DNA of 64,000 nt from Lacticaseibacillus daqingensis (GCF_003946115.1 NZ_RHOH01000004.1:154216-218215), one strand, 5' to 3'; positions 1-8,974 are shown, counted from the first letter of the stretch. Notes: generated by a model not told the origin, from the letters alone. A program made the numbers and translations.

Positions 1-1
1 T

Positions 2-475
2 TTAGTCGCGATCGACGGGTCCTACGAATCCGAACTGGCTTTTCAAAAAGCCGTGGCAGTCGCCAAACGCAACCATAGTGAATTGTTCCTGATCCACATC
101 GTCGACACCCGAGCCTTCCAAAACGTCTCAAGCTTTGACTCCGCCATGGTGGAGCAGGTCACCGAAACGGCCAAGCAGACAATGGACGGCTACATCGAAC
201 AGGCGCACAAGGCCGGTCTTGAAGACGTCTCATACACCATCGAGTACGGCGCCCCCAAGACGATCATTGCCCGCGATGTGCCGAAGCAAAAAGCCATCGA
301 CCTGATCATGATCGGTGCGACCGGCCTCAATGCCGTTGAGCGCCTGTTGATCGGGAGTGTCACTGAATACGTCACGCGCAACGCGGTGTGCGATGTCTTG
401 GTGGTGCGCACCGACTTGAACAACCAGCCGGCGCTGGCCTCAACCAAAAAACCAAAACCACAAGCCAACGACTGA
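2..475 (+). CDS. Universal stress protein (UspA family), 5' end cut by window edge
   Basis: The reading frame is open from base 2, so the true start lies before the window; the visible part is 157 residues. It reads as a UspA fold: the opening strand LVAIDGSYESE, a helix with HSELFLIHIVDTR, and near the end the nucleotide-binding signature GATGLNAVERLLIGSVT followed by the strand DVLVVR. That G-x2-G-x9-G-S/T pattern is typical of ATP-binding universal stress proteins. These are cytosolic proteins that bind ATP or AMP in stress or energy limitation; no specific role can be read here. A GTG at 53 gives a shorter frame but would remove the first strand, so it is not the start. A strong terminator follows. 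Confidence 0.9.
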   Translation, partial: LVAIDGSYESELAFQKAVAVAKRNHSELFLIHIVDTRAFQNVSSFDSAMVEQVTETAKQTMDGYIEQAHKAGLEDVSYTIEYGAPKTIIARDVPKQKAIDLIMIGATGLNAVERLLIGSVTEYVTRNAVCDVLVVRTDLNNQPALASTKKPKPQAND

Positions 476-493
476 GTGCCTCGCACTTGACTC

Positions 494-536
494 AAGGCCC
501 GGCCGCCGCCCTTATTGACGCGATGGCCGGGCCTTT
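494..536 (+). terminator. Rho-independent terminator after the usp gene
   Basis: The arms AAGGCCCGGCC and GGCCGGGCCTT flank a 20-base loop and are followed by a T run, about 20 bases after the stop codon. Confidence 0.85.
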
Positions 537-591
537 TTCGCCCGTTGACCTGCTTTTACCTGGGCTTGCACGGGCCAGAAAGGAGTTTCTC

Positions 592-1068
592 ATGTCCACG
601 ATCTATGACTTCACTGTCACCCGCGAAGACGGCTCGACGGTGCCAATGCGCACCTATCAGGGTCACCCCCTCTTGATCGTCAACACCGCCACCAAGTGTG
701 GGCTTGCGCCGCAGTTTGCCGCACTTGAAACCCTTTATCAGGACTACCAGGCGCGCGGCTTTATTGTGCTGGGCTTCCCCTCGGCACAGTTTCACCAGGA
801 GCTCGCCAACGGTGCGGAAGCCGCTACGGCCTGTCGCACCACCTGGGGGGTCACCTTTCCGATGCATGCGCTGATCGCGGTCAACGGGCCGCAGACCGCG
901 CCACTGTTTGCCTACCTCAAGCAAGCCGCACCTGGGGCGGTCGGCGATGCCATCAAGTGGAACTTCACCAAGTTTCTGGTGGATCGCACGGGCCACGTGG
1001 TCAGTCGCAGTGCCCCAACCACGGATCCGTTAACGTTGCGGCCCGCAATTGAAGCCTTGCTGGCTTAA
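592..1068 (+). CDS. Glutathione peroxidase-family thiol peroxidase
   Basis: A 158-residue thioredoxin-fold peroxidase that reduces hydrogen peroxide or lipid hydroperoxides. The peroxidatic cysteine is Cys36 in NTATKCGLAPQF. The catalytic Gln66 lies in GFPSAQF and Trp123-Asn124 in WNFTKF, together the Gpx active-site set. Cys81 (ATACRTTWG) lies where many bacterial Gpx proteins carry the resolving cysteine, so recycling by thioredoxin rather than glutathione is likely (inference). The ATG at 592 was chosen because AAGGAG lies just upstream and the usual Gpx N-terminus (IYDFTVTREDG) begins there; longer in-frame starts run through the usp terminator. A peroxidase fits an organism with the H2O2-forming pyruvate oxidase at 12.4-14.3 kb. 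Confidence 0.93.
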   Translation: MSTIYDFTVTREDGSTVPMRTYQGHPLLIVNTATKCGLAPQFAALETLYQDYQARGFIVLGFPSAQFHQELANGAEAATACRTTWGVTFPMHALIAVNGPQTAPLFAYLKQAAPGAVGDAIKWNFTKFLVDRTGHVVSRSAPTTDPLTLRPAIEALLA

Positions 1069-1142
1069 CGCATCCAAAAGCGCTAAGCCAGCTTAACGGC
1101 GCCGAATGCACACAACGGCTCGCTAAACTGGCCAAATCAAAT

Positions 1143-1184
1143 GGCGCCCCGGTCAGCCCATGTATGGGTTTGACCGAGGCGCCG
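1143..1184. terminator. Terminator between convergent gpx and XRE regulator genes
   Basis: GGCGCCCCGGTCA pairs with TGACCGAGGCGCC, with an inner CCCAT/ATGGG pairing and a T-rich tail on the plus strand. It sits between converging genes and may serve both. Confidence 0.75.
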
Positions 1185-1223
1185 TTTGTTTGGGTGCAAC
1201 TGCATGTTACCTGAGCCGACATG

Positions 1224-2114
1224 TCATGCGCTTGCGAGGTCAGCTTCCAGCAACTGCACCAGGGTCTCGCTTTGCGTCACCCGAGCCAGTGCCAGTGCGA
1301 TCTTGTACATGTCCGGCGCGGTGGCATCGCTGATCTTGGCCAACGCCCGGGCACGAAGCGCGTACAGCTCGTCCAGCAAAAACAGACTATCGTGCTTCAC
1401 CGCGATGGCGATCCCGTTTTGGACGTGTTGCAACACGCCCGTGTACTCGCCCAGCTCGAAATAGATCCGCGCGATGTGCCAGAAAATCGTCAGCTCGATA
1501 TCCAGGTAGCGACTCTCCGTGAGCGGGATCTGCTTGAGCAGCTTCATCGCCTCATCGATATACACGCGGGCCCGGTCAGTGGTGCCCTTTTCGGCATAGG
1601 CCAACCCCAGGCCGAGGGTAGCCATGATGGCGGGCAGGTCACGGTAGTTCGTCGTCAGCGGGTTGAGCACGCGGCCGAAGTAGTAAATGGCCTCGTCCTG
1701 GTCACGGTTGACGAACAGCTCGACCATGCCTTCGTAGTAAAAGTACCGCTTTGTGTCTTCCTCGCTGGTCAGCCGCGACTGGCGAATCTGGCCCAGCTTC
1801 TCGGCGGCGTCCTTGTAATCGCCGTGACGAATCAGGCCATCGATCTCGTTGAGTGCGCGTTGCAAGTGGTTATGGTTCTCCACCACGATGTCATCCAGCG
1901 AAATCCCCAATCGATTGATCAACCGTAACAGAATATTCATGCTTGGCACTTTGTTTCGCTTTTCGATCAGGCTGATGGTGGCTTGCGTACAGATGCCCTT
2001 GGCCAGTTCTGCCTGCGAAAGGCCTTTTAGCTTGCGGAAATAGCGCACCTTCTCACCCAATATGCGAAGTGCCGGCTGCGTCTTTTGCATCAGTTCACTC
2101 TTTTTTTTGGCCAC
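1224..2114 (-). CDS. XRE-family regulator with C-terminal TPR domain (RRNPP-like)
   Basis: A 296-residue protein with an N-terminal helix-turn-helix (about residues 16-70, including LSQAELAKGICTQATISLIE) and a long helical C-terminus with TPR-like repeats (for example AIMATLGLGLAYAEKGTTDRARVYIDEAMKL, shown here only in part). This layout is that of the RRNPP and PlcR/Rgg-like regulators, which often sense short exported peptides. No adjacent peptide gene was found, so peptide control is unproven. The GTG at 2114 has only a weak ribosome site; the internal ATG eight codons on (2090) is a possible alternative. A TATAAT lies about 37 bases upstream at 2151-2156. The gene stands alone, convergent with the peroxidase gene. 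Confidence 0.85.
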   Translation of the reverse strand: MAKKKSELMQKTQPALRILGEKVRYFRKLKGLSQAELAKGICTQATISLIEKRNKVPSMNILLRLINRLGISLDDIVVENHNHLQRALNEIDGLIRHGDYKDAAEKLGQIRQSRLTSEEDTKRYFYYEGMVELFVNRDQDEAIYYFGRVLNPLTTNYRDLPAIMATLGLGLAYAEKGTTDRARVYIDEAMKLLKQIPLTESRYLDIELTIFWHIARIYFELGEYTGVLQHVQNGIAIAVKHDSLFLLDELYALRARALAKISDATAPDMYKIALALARVTQSETLVQLLEADLASA

Positions 2115-2150
2115 ATGGCCAGTTGCTTACACACTCTTTTCCATAACGAT

Positions 2151-2156
2151 ATTATA
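2151..2156 (-). promoter_or_regulatory. Probable -10 box for the XRE/TPR regulator
   Basis: The minus strand reads TATAAT about 37 bases before the GTG start, in an AT-rich stretch (2130-2260) that contrasts with the GC-rich genes. No convincing -35 hexamer is seen. Confidence 0.4.
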
Positions 2157-2268
2157 CTTAAGATTATGATTTTTGGCTACTTTTCACACAAGTTAGCTTT
2201 TTTACAAGATAATATAATAATACTAATCCTTACAAATTAATGTGAATAAAATTTCAACAATTACATCA

Positions 2269-2303
2269 AAACAGCGAGGTGACTTGTCATCACCTCGCTG
2301 TTT
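2269..2303 (-). terminator. Terminator downstream of the DUF2785 gene
   Basis: The near-perfect hairpin AAACAGCGAGGTGA/TCACCTCGCTGTTT has a T-rich flank on the minus strand. It also has TTTCTTT on the plus strand, so it can act both ways. Confidence 0.75.
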
Positions 2304-2344
2304 CTTTGCGCTAATGTTATTTTATCCTTCACATTGTGTCTCAT

Positions 2345-2364
2345 CGCCCTGTCATGACAGGGCG
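2345..2364. repeat. Perfect 20-bp palindrome CGCCCTGTCATGACAGGGCG
   Basis: Two 10-base arms meet without a loop. It lies between the DUF2785 stop (2418) and the terminator at 2269-2303 and has no T run of its own. Function unknown; it could be an RNA 3' hairpin or a protein-binding site. Confidence 0.6.
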
Positions 2365-2417
2365 GCAACCACACCCGAGGCTCTCATGAATCGGTGCAAC
2401 TTTTTTTGCGGCGGGGC

Positions 2418-3389
2418 TCAATACAGGTCGATGATCTTCTGCAGGTAGTCCACCACCAGCTTCGGCAGATCGCCGCGCATCAATAGGGCCTCGAGCAACC
2501 GACTGCGGTTGTACCAGCGGTTCCAAAACGCCAAGTTCTCCTGCGGGCGCACGTCCTTCAGGCGGCTCTGCCAAGCGGTCAGACACATCACCTGAGCCTG
2601 TGCAAACAGCGGGTGCTTCACCGCCAGGTTGACCAGGTAACCGGCCACGCGCTGGTCTTCCCCAAACACCAGCGGATCATCGCAGTGCTGCCACCCCTCA
2701 AACACCGCCGCCATCAGGAACACTTTTTCACCGCGGGTCAGCAGGGGCACCTGGGTCAGCTCATCTGCGAGGTTGGCGATGTGCGTGTAGGCATGGCCCC
2801 AGCCGGCGTCTTGCACGTAGCCGCGCCCGTCACGTTCCAGCAGGATGTAGGTCACCAGGTTGATCAGCAGGGCCTGGTAATCGGCCTGGGTCAGCAAGTG
2901 GTAACGGTTCATGTCCGCATACACCAGCCCCGACAACAGCATCACCGCAAAGCTTCGGCCAAACAGCGCGGCGCTTTGCGGCTCCAGGATGTGGTTGAAC
3001 AGCAAGTCCGGTGCCTGCAGCTGCGTGAACAGCATGCGCACCTGCGTCGGGGTGAACGCATCGGCCTGAAACAGGTCGCTGAGCAGGAAGAACACGCCCT
3101 TGTCGCGCACCGCCGGATTGCGACTGGTCAGGTGCGTCAGCAAAAAATCCAGCTCCTCATCGCTGACGCTGGCCAGTTTGGCTTTTTTGACGCGCAGGCT
3201 GATGGTCTGAATGCGCGCTAACGCCCGAATGTCGTCACTCGGCAAGATGACCGGGGTGGCGGCCTGCCGCGGGGCAGCGGCTCGCAGCGCCGCCAGCGCA
3301 GCCGGCAGCTTGGCAAACACCTTACCTGCCAACAAGTCCTGGCGCAAGGCCGCCACCTGGCCGCGCACCTGCGTGATTTCGTCTGTCAT
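2418..3389 (-). CDS. DUF2785 family protein
   Basis: A 323-residue, mostly helical soluble protein. It matches the DUF2785 pattern by its central motif ERDGRGYV-x4-GWGHAYTHIANLADEL and by the helical arrays around it (for example ARIQTISLRVKKAKLASVSD). No enzymatic role is established for the family. Three ATG codons in a row (3395, 3392, 3389) precede TDEITQ. AGAAGG ends only one base before the first, so the third gives the best spacing (7). The gene follows yueI by 28 bases on the same strand, so the two are probably one transcript ending at the hairpin near 2286. Confidence 0.75.
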   Translation of the reverse strand: MTDEITQVRGQVAALRQDLLAGKVFAKLPAALAALRAAAPRQAATPVILPSDDIRALARIQTISLRVKKAKLASVSDEELDFLLTHLTSRNPAVRDKGVFFLLSDLFQADAFTPTQVRMLFTQLQAPDLLFNHILEPQSAALFGRSFAVMLLSGLVYADMNRYHLLTQADYQALLINLVTYILLERDGRGYVQDAGWGHAYTHIANLADELTQVPLLTRGEKVFLMAAVFEGWQHCDDPLVFGEDQRVAGYLVNLAVKHPLFAQAQVMCLTAWQSRLKDVRPQENLAFWNRWYNRSRLLEALLMRGDLPKLVVDYLQKIIDLY

Positions 3390-3417
3390 CATCATGCCTT
3401 CTCTCTGATTCAGTCGG

Positions 3418-3798
3418 TTATAGGAGGATCGGTCGGGTGATCTTGGCCGTTGGGTGGGCCAGCACCCACCCGAAGTCGTCGGCGTGCGCATCGCGGCGGA
3501 TGCGCACGCCGGGCTGGGCCATGACCGTGAACGGGTAGTCGTGCGCCAGCGCCTGCTGCAGGTAAAAATTGATCATCGCCTGCGTCATCAGGCCATTCAA
3601 ATAGACCCGGTAGCCGGGGTAGCGCGTCAGCACCTGGTCCAGCAGCTGCGCGATCCGCTCGTCATGGAGCTGGCGAATCGTGACCGCCATCGCGACGCGC
3701 TCGCGAAAGTTGCCCAAGAAGGCCCGCTTCTCATCCGGCTTGATCGTCGGAATCCCCAGCGCCTTCGCCTTGATGAACGCGTTCAAATCCTCTGCCAT
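3418..3798 (-). CDS. yueI: YueI family protein (DUF1694)
   Basis: A 126-residue cytosolic protein of the DUF1694/YueI family. It shows the family N-terminal pattern GIPTIKPDEKRAFLGNFRERV and a later helix with YLNGLMTQAMINFYLQQAL. The biochemical function of the family is unknown. Two adjacent ATG codons (3801 and 3798) follow a G-rich ribosome site (AAAGGGGGGG), and the second has the better spacing. It heads a two-gene unit with the DUF2785 gene. Confidence 0.8.
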   Translation of the reverse strand: MAEDLNAFIKAKALGIPTIKPDEKRAFLGNFRERVAMAVTIRQLHDERIAQLLDQVLTRYPGYRVYLNGLMTQAMINFYLQQALAHDYPFTVMAQPGVRIRRDAHADDFGWVLAHPTAKITRPILL

Positions 3799-3933
3799 CA
3801 TGAGCCCCCCCTTTTAGTTGTCCTCATTATACCAAAAACCAAGGCGGAACACGCTGACCGTCTCGAATGTTCAATTTCGACCGTCCAACGGCTGGCTGCC
3901 AGGCACTGAATGCGAGCGAGCGCGGTGAAAACA

Positions 3934-3974
3934 AGGCACCCCGCAAAACCGCAGACCGGTTCCGTGGGGTGCCT
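3934..3974 (-). terminator. Terminator of the suf operon
   Basis: AAGGCACCCC/GGGGTGCCT hairpin with an inner ACCG/CGGT pairing, followed by TTGTTTTC on the minus strand, about 25 bases past the sufB stop. Confidence 0.85.
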
Positions 3975-3998
3975 GATGATAATTTGCGGCGCAATGCC

Positions 3999-5435
3999 TT
4001 AACCGACCGAGCCGTCCATTTCCATCGAGATCAGGCGGTTCAGCTCCACGGCGTACTCCATCGGCAGTTCCTTGGTGAACGGCTCGACGAAGCCCATGAT
4101 GATCATCTCGGTGGCCTTGGCCTCGGGGATGCCACGGCTTTCCAGGTAGTACAGCTGTTCCTCTGAGACTTTTGAGACCTTGGCCTCGTGCTCCATCGCC
4201 ACGGTCGGGTTGTGGATCTCGTTGTACGGGATCGTGTCGGACTTGCTCAGCTCGTCCATCAGGATGGTGTCACACTCGACATGGCAAAAGGCGTTCTCAG
4301 ACTTCTTCGTGAAGCGCACCGTGCCCCGGTAGTCCACGCGGCCACCGTCCTTGGCGATCGACTTGGAAACGATCGAGCTCGACGTGTTGGGCGCATTGTG
4401 GATCATGCGCGCGCCGTTGTCCTGATCAACGCCGGACCCGGCCACGGCGATCGACAGCATCGTGCCGTGCGCCCCGGCCCCATCGAGATAGACGCTCGGA
4501 TACTTCATCGTCGTTTTGGACCCGAGGTTGCCATCCACCCATTCCATCGTCGCGTTTTGCAGGGCCTGCGCGCGCTTGGTCTCAAGTGAAAAGACGTTTT
4601 TGGACCAGTTTTGGATGGTGGTGTAGCGGCAATAGGCGTCATCTTGCACGAATACTTCCACCACCGCGGCGTGCAGCGAGTCGCTGGAGTAGTTCGGCGC
4701 TGTGCACCCTTCCACGTAGTTGACATGCGCGCCAGGGGCGACGATGATCAGTGTGCGTTCGAACTGGCCGGTGTTTTCCGCGTTGATGCGGAAATACGAC
4801 TGGATCGGCACATCGGTTTGCACGCCCGCTGGCACGTAGATGAAACTGCCACCGGACCAGACGGCGCTGTTCAGTGCGGCGAACTTATTGTCGCTGGGAT
4901 GCACGAGGGTGCCAAAGTACTGGCGCACTAGGTCTGGGTACTCCTTCAGCGCGGAGTCCATGTCCATGAAAATGATGCCGAGCTTGTCGAACTCATCTTT
5001 CATGTTGTGGTAGACCACCTCGGACTCGTACTGTGCCGAGGCCCCGGCCAGATACTTGCGCTCCGCCTGCGGCACGCCGAGGCGATCGAAGGTGTTCTTA
5101 ATGTCTTCCGGCACCTCCTCCCAGCTGCGGTAAGTCTTATCCGTGGCCTTTTGGAAGTACAGCATGTGGTCGAGGTCAAGGTCAGACAGATCCGGCCCAA
5201 ACGCCGGCATCGGCAGCTTCCGATACGTCTGATAGGCGCGCAGGCGGTAGTCGAGCATCCACTCCGGCTCCCCTTTTTCGCGCGAGATCGTGCGCACCGT
5301 GGCTTCCGTCAGTCCGCGCCCGGTGGAGAACACCGGCTTGATATCGTCCTTGAAGTCCGCAGGGTTCTCCGTGGTCAAAAAGTCGATGTCCGCGGCGACC
5401 TGCTCGTTGTTTTTGGTGTTTTTGGTTTCAGTCAT
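3999..5435 (-). CDS. sufB: Fe-S cluster scaffold subunit SufB
   Basis: SufB (478 residues) is the main scaffold of the SufBCD complex, on which sulfur and iron are assembled into Fe-S clusters in the cytosol. Family hallmarks include [38 protein letters not shown], the C-terminal [13 protein letters not shown] with its conserved cysteine, and [19 protein letters not shown]. Length is normal for the family. The ATG at 5435 is preferred because GGAAGG lies 8 bases upstream; the GTG at 5444 overlaps that ribosome site. It overlaps the end of sufU by 8 bases, which suggests coupled translation, and it is the last gene of sufC-D-S-U-B. Confidence 0.97.
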   Translation of the reverse strand: MTETKNTKNNEQVAADIDFLTTENPADFKDDIKPVFSTGRGLTEATVRTISREKGEPEWMLDYRLRAYQTYRKLPMPAFGPDLSDLDLDHMLYFQKATDKTYRSWEEVPEDIKNTFDRLGVPQAERKYLAGASAQYESEVVYHNMKDEFDKLGIIFMDMDSALKEYPDLVRQYFGTLVHPSDNKFAALNSAVWSGGSFIYVPAGVQTDVPIQSYFRINAENTGQFERTLIIVAPGAHVNYVEGCTAPNYSSDSLHAAVVEVFVQDDAYCRYTTIQNWSKNVFSLETKRAQALQNATMEWVDGNLGSKTTMKYPSVYLDGAGAHGTMLSIAVAGSGVDQDNGARMIHNAPNTSSSIVSKSIAKDGGRVDYRGTVRFTKKSENAFCHVECDTILMDELSKSDTIPYNEIHNPTVAMEHEAKVSKVSEEQLYYLESRGIPEAKATEMIIMGFVEPFTKELPMEYAVELNRLISMEMDGSVG

Positions 5436-5871
5436 TGTGTTCACCTTCCGTTAGCGCTTGAGAAGCAGCTTTCCAGGCCAGGGTCGCGCATTTGATGCGG
5501 GCGGGAAACTGGTGCACCCCGCTCAAAATTGCGGCATCACCCAGCAGGTCGGCATCTGGCGCGGTGCCATCGATGACCAGCTGCGAAAACGTCTGGACCA
5601 TCTGCTGCACCACCGCCGGCGTTTGCCCGATGATCTGATCGGTCATCAGGCTCCCAGAGGCCTGCGAAATCGTGCAACCACTGCCGGCAAAGGCCGCGTC
5701 CTGCACCACCCCATCCGCCACCCGCAACTGCAGGGTCAACACATCCCCACAGCTGGGGTTGCGCACCGTGATCGTGTGCGTCGGCGCCGCCAGCGTGCCG
5801 TGGTGCCGCGGGTGATTGGCCTCGTCGAGGATCACCTGGCGATAGAGCTGATCAAGTTTAGTCAGTGCCAA
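5428..5871 (-). CDS. sufU: Fe-S assembly sulfurtransferase SufU
   Basis: SufU (147 residues) is a zinc-dependent sulfurtransferase that accepts persulfide sulfur from SufS and passes it towards SufBCD. The zinc ligands fall at the same numbers as in the Bacillus subtilis protein: Cys41 and Asp43 (NPSCGD), Cys66 ([10 protein letters not shown]) and Cys128 (IKCATLAW). This register requires the TTG at 5871, giving [17 protein letters not shown], the usual N-terminus. That start overlaps the end of sufS by 14 bases. The longer frame upstream would encode a non-homologous tail, so the TTG start is well supported. Confidence 0.95.
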   Translation of the reverse strand: MALTKLDQLYRQVILDEANHPRHHGTLAAPTHTITVRNPSCGDVLTLQLRVADGVVQDAAFAGSGCTISQASGSLMTDQIIGQTPAVVQQMVQTFSQLVIDGTAPDADLLGDAAILSGVHQFPARIKCATLAWKAASQALTEGEHND

Positions 5872-7060
5872 GAAAATACCCCCTTGCCTCAGCCACAGCC
5901 GCCACCAAGCGCGCCACGTCTGCCGGGGTGTTGTACCCGGCAAAGCTCGCGCGCACCGTGGCCGGCACCCCAAGGCGGGCCATCAGCGGCTGCGCGCAGT
6001 GGTGCCCGGCGCGCACCGCCACGGCCTGCTCATCCAAAAACGTCGCCAGATCGTGCGGGTGCACGCCGGTGAGGGTGAAGCTGACAATTCCTAAGCTGTT
6101 GGCGGTGCCGTACAGCTGAACGCCTGGGATCTGGGTCAGCCCAGTGCGCAGCGCCGTGACCAGCTGAAACTCGCGGGCGCGCACGGTGGACCAGTCCTGC
6201 GCCTGCAGGAACGTCAGCGCGGCGCTGAGGCCGTAGACGCCGGCGATGTTGGGCGTGCCCGCCTCAAACTTCAGCGGCACCGGCGCCCAGGTCGACCGAA
6301 CGTCCGTCACCTCATCGATCATCTCACCACCGAACTGCACCGGCGGCATCGCGTCAAGCAGCGGCAGGCGCCCGTAGAGCACGCCGATACCGGTGGGCCC
6401 GTAGACCTTGTGGCCGGAAAAAGCAAAGAAGTCCGCGCCCAGCGCCTGCACATCAACGGGCATGTGCGGCACGCTTTGGGCACCATCCACGACAACGACC
6501 CCACCCACGGCGTGCACCAAGTCGGCCAGCTGCCGCACCGGCACGAGGCCGCCTGTCACGTTGGTCACCTGCGCCAGCGCCAGAATGCGCGTGCGCGGTG
6601 TGATCAGCTTGGCCACCGCGGCCGGGTCCGTGTCGCCAGTTGCCGTCACCGGGGCCACGACAAACTTGGCCCCCACGCGGACCGCCAGCTGTTGCCAGGG
6701 GATGAAGTTGCTGTGGTGCTCGGCGGCGCTGACCAGGATCTCATCGCCGGCGCGCACCGTTTGCGGCCCGAAGCTTTGGGCCACCAGATTCAGGCTGTCC
6801 GTGGTGCCGCGGGTGAAGACGATTTCTTCGGCCTGTGCCGCGTTCAAAAACGCCGCCACCTGCTGGCGAATCGCCTCGTAACGCTCAGTCGTCGCAAACG
6901 CGAGCCGGTACAGCCCGCGGTGCACATTGGCGTTCTCGTTCACATAGTAGTCTTGCAGCGCATTCAGCACGACCTGAGGCTTTTGGCTGGTCGCTGCAGA
7001 ATCGAGGTACACCAAGTCGGGGTGCGCCGCAAAAAACGGAAATTGCTCACGCATAGGCAT
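5858..7060 (-). CDS. sufS: Cysteine desulfurase SufS
   Basis: A 400-residue PLP-dependent group II cysteine desulfurase that removes sulfur from L-cysteine and carries it as a persulfide. The PLP lysine lies in FSGHKVYGPTGIG, the cofactor-binding histidines in SAAEHHSNFIPW, and the persulfide cysteine in VRAGHHCAQPL (about residue 353). The final family motif is RASFAGYNT, slightly changed from the usual RASFAxYN. The start ATG at 7060 overlaps the sufD end by 14 bases; a second ATG at 7054 is possible. SufU next to it is its natural acceptor. Confidence 0.97.
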   Translation of the reverse strand: MPMREQFPFFAAHPDLVYLDSAATSQKPQVVLNALQDYYVNENANVHRGLYRLAFATTERYEAIRQQVAAFLNAAQAEEIVFTRGTTDSLNLVAQSFGPQTVRAGDEILVSAAEHHSNFIPWQQLAVRVGAKFVVAPVTATGDTDPAAVAKLITPRTRILALAQVTNVTGGLVPVRQLADLVHAVGGVVVVDGAQSVPHMPVDVQALGADFFAFSGHKVYGPTGIGVLYGRLPLLDAMPPVQFGGEMIDEVTDVRSTWAPVPLKFEAGTPNIAGVYGLSAALTFLQAQDWSTVRAREFQLVTALRTGLTQIPGVQLYGTANSLGIVSFTLTGVHPHDLATFLDEQAVAVRAGHHCAQPLMARLGVPATVRASFAGYNTPADVARLVAAVAEARGYFLGTD

Positions 7061-8051
7061 TCACCAAGGTTTCATCGATCGTCTTAAAGAGCTCCTGTTT
7101 GAGCGTCGGGTCCGTGATCTCGGCCAACCCGGCTTCCAGGAAACCGCGGATCACCAGCCGTGAGGCGAGCTCAAGCGACAGCCCCCGGCTCATCAGGTAG
7201 TACAACTGGGCCTTGTCGACGCGGGTGACTGAGGCGGCGTGGCCCGCGGTCACATCGTTTTCGTCAATGAGGAGGATCGGATTGGCATCGCCGCGCGCCT
7301 TTTGCGCCAGCATCAGCACCCGGTTCTCCTGCTGATTGTCGCTGCCGCGCGCACCTTGAACGATGTGACCGATGCCGTTAAAAATCAAGTGGGCCGCGCC
7401 AGTGATCACACCGCGCTGATTGATGTGACCAACCGACTTGCGCGCGCGATTGGTCATCGCGGTCGTGTAGCCGATGTGCTGCGCGCCGCTGGCCAGCACC
7501 CCCACATTGACAGTCGCCTGCGCGCCGGTGCCCACCAAGTCGGTGGTGATCAGACTGGCGCCGGAGTTCTGGCTGAACCCGGCGATTGTCCAGTTGAGCG
7601 TGGCGTCCGCCCCGACAGTGGCCGTGCGCTGCACCAGTGCCGTTTTGGCCGCAAAGGCATCATACGTCAGCCAGCTGACCGTTGCGCCGGCCCCAAGCGT
7701 CAGCCACACGCCGACGCCAAGCATCGTGCCCGCGCTTTTCCAGGTTTCTTGCAACACCACATGGGCGTTTTCGCCGACGTGGATGGTGACGAGGCCGCCA
7801 GCGGTCGCCGGACCGGTGAGCAACACCGGCGTTTCACTGGTGAAGCCAGCGGGCACCTCAATGTGCGTCACCGGCTGACCGTCTTGTAACAACCACTGAT
7901 CGAGCGTCGAAGTCGTTGTGGGGGCCGGACCGGCTGTCACCGTCACAGAGGTCGGTGCACTGACGGTCACGGCCGCCCCGGCGTCTTTGACCTGCTTCAG
8001 GTAGCGCGCCAGCGGGATCTTAGGCGTGCTCGGCGTTGGGAACTCAGGCAT
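7047..8051 (-). CDS. sufD: Fe-S cluster assembly protein SufD
   Basis: SufD (334 residues) pairs with SufB and SufC. The beta-helix core shows the HVGENAHVVLQETWKS and GARGSDNQQENRVLML regions. The C-terminus has ENDVTAGHAASVTRVDKAQL, whose His lies in the region implicated in cluster assembly in other SufD proteins. It is shorter at the N-terminus than enterobacterial SufD. The ATG at 8051 overlaps the end of sufC by 8 bases; reading further upstream only yields an arginine-rich shadow of sufC. The N-terminus is low-complexity in T and P. Confidence 0.94.
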   Translation of the reverse strand: MPEFPTPSTPKIPLARYLKQVKDAGAAVTVSAPTSVTVTAGPAPTTTSTLDQWLLQDGQPVTHIEVPAGFTSETPVLLTGPATAGGLVTIHVGENAHVVLQETWKSAGTMLGVGVWLTLGAGATVSWLTYDAFAAKTALVQRTATVGADATLNWTIAGFSQNSGASLITTDLVGTGAQATVNVGVLASGAQHIGYTTAMTNRARKSVGHINQRGVITGAAHLIFNGIGHIVQGARGSDNQQENRVLMLAQKARGDANPILLIDENDVTAGHAASVTRVDKAQLYYLMSRGLSLELASRLVIRGFLEAGLAEITDPTLKQELFKTIDETLVNAYA

Positions 8052-8811
8052 TCGGCTCACCCGCCTTAAGGTGACTGTAGCCCGTCTTTTCCAGCTCCTT
8101 GGCCAGCTCAGCGCCACCGGTTTCGATGATCTCGCCGTCTTTCATCACGTGCACGAAGTCCGGCACGATGTAGTCCAACAGACGCTGGTAATGCGTGATG
8201 ATCAGGCTCCCAAACTCAGGCCCGCGCTGAAGGTTCACGCCCTTGGCCACGATGCGCAGCGCATCGATGTCCAGCCCGGAGTCGATTTCGTCCAGCAGCG
8301 CAAACTTCGGCTGAATCATCATCAGTTGCAGGATCTCGTTGCGCTTTTTCTCCCCACCGGAGAAGCCTTGGTTCAAGTAGCGGTCGGCCATGTCGGCCGG
8401 CATCTCCAGCGTGGCCATGGTCGCGTCCAGCTGCTTGAGAAATTGCATGATGGGGATCTGGTCGTCGTCTGGACGGCGGGCGTTGATGGCCGCACGAATG
8501 AACTCGGCGTTGGTCACGCCGGCGATTTCAGCCGGATACTGCATGCCCAAAAACAGCCCGGCGCGCGCCCGTGCGTCCACCGGCAACTCAAGCAAACTCT
8601 GGCCGTCCACCAGGATATCCCCTTGGGTAACGAGGTAGCGCGGGTTGCCCATGATGGTTTCTGCCAATGTCGATTTACCGTTCCCGTTCGGTCCCATCAG
8701 CGCGTGGATCTCGCCGGTTTTGACCGTCAGGTTCACCCCACGCAGGATCTCGGCATGGGCCGGTTCATCTTTCACTTTAACGTGCAGATCCTTGATTTCT
8801 AAAGTACTCAT
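8044..8811 (-). CDS. sufC: Fe-S cluster assembly ATPase SufC
   Basis: A 255-residue ABC-type ATPase without membrane partner; its ATP hydrolysis drives conformational change of SufB-SufD during cluster building. Motifs in order: Walker A GPNGNGKSTL near residue 40, the SufC-type signature FSGGEKKRNEIL near 150, Walker B with FALLDEIDSGLD, and the switch histidine in SLIITHYQRLL. It is the first gene of the operon, with a well-formed promoter at 8860-8888. Confidence 0.97.
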   Translation of the reverse strand: MSTLEIKDLHVKVKDEPAHAEILRGVNLTVKTGEIHALMGPNGNGKSTLAETIMGNPRYLVTQGDILVDGQSLLELPVDARARAGLFLGMQYPAEIAGVTNAEFIRAAINARRPDDDQIPIMQFLKQLDATMATLEMPADMADRYLNQGFSGGEKKRNEILQLMMIQPKFALLDEIDSGLDIDALRIVAKGVNLQRGPEFGSLIITHYQRLLDYIVPDFVHVMKDGEIIETGGAELAKELEKTGYSHLKAGEPNA

Positions 8812-8859
8812 TCGATCGCCTCCACTGTTCCGATTCGGTCACACGGACCGCTCGTGTCC

Positions 8860-8888
8860 ATTGTACGGCATCCACCGCGCCGTGACAA
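8860..8888 (-). promoter_or_regulatory. Promoter of the sufCDSUB operon
   Basis: On the minus strand -35 TTGTCA (8883-8888) and -10 TACAAT (8860-8865) are separated by exactly 17 bases, about 50 bases before the sufC ATG. An inverted repeat ACACG-N7-CGTGT lies at 8841-8857 just past the -10 and could be an operator. Confidence 0.75.
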
Positions 8889-8974
8889 ACGCTTCCAAGT
8901 ACAGCTGATGCACCGCTTCTCGCCGCCAAACCGCCAGAATAAGACAGTCCGCCAAGGTACACTGACACACGCAA

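Noticed and set aside
388..591. Longer upstream start for the glutathione peroxidase
   Set aside because: It would run through the usp stop region and terminator; AAGGAG and the family N-terminus support 592.
8051..8117. Upstream extension of sufD into sufC
   Set aside because: The added residues are a basic shadow of sufC; the ATG at 8051 with an 8-base overlap fits the operon style.
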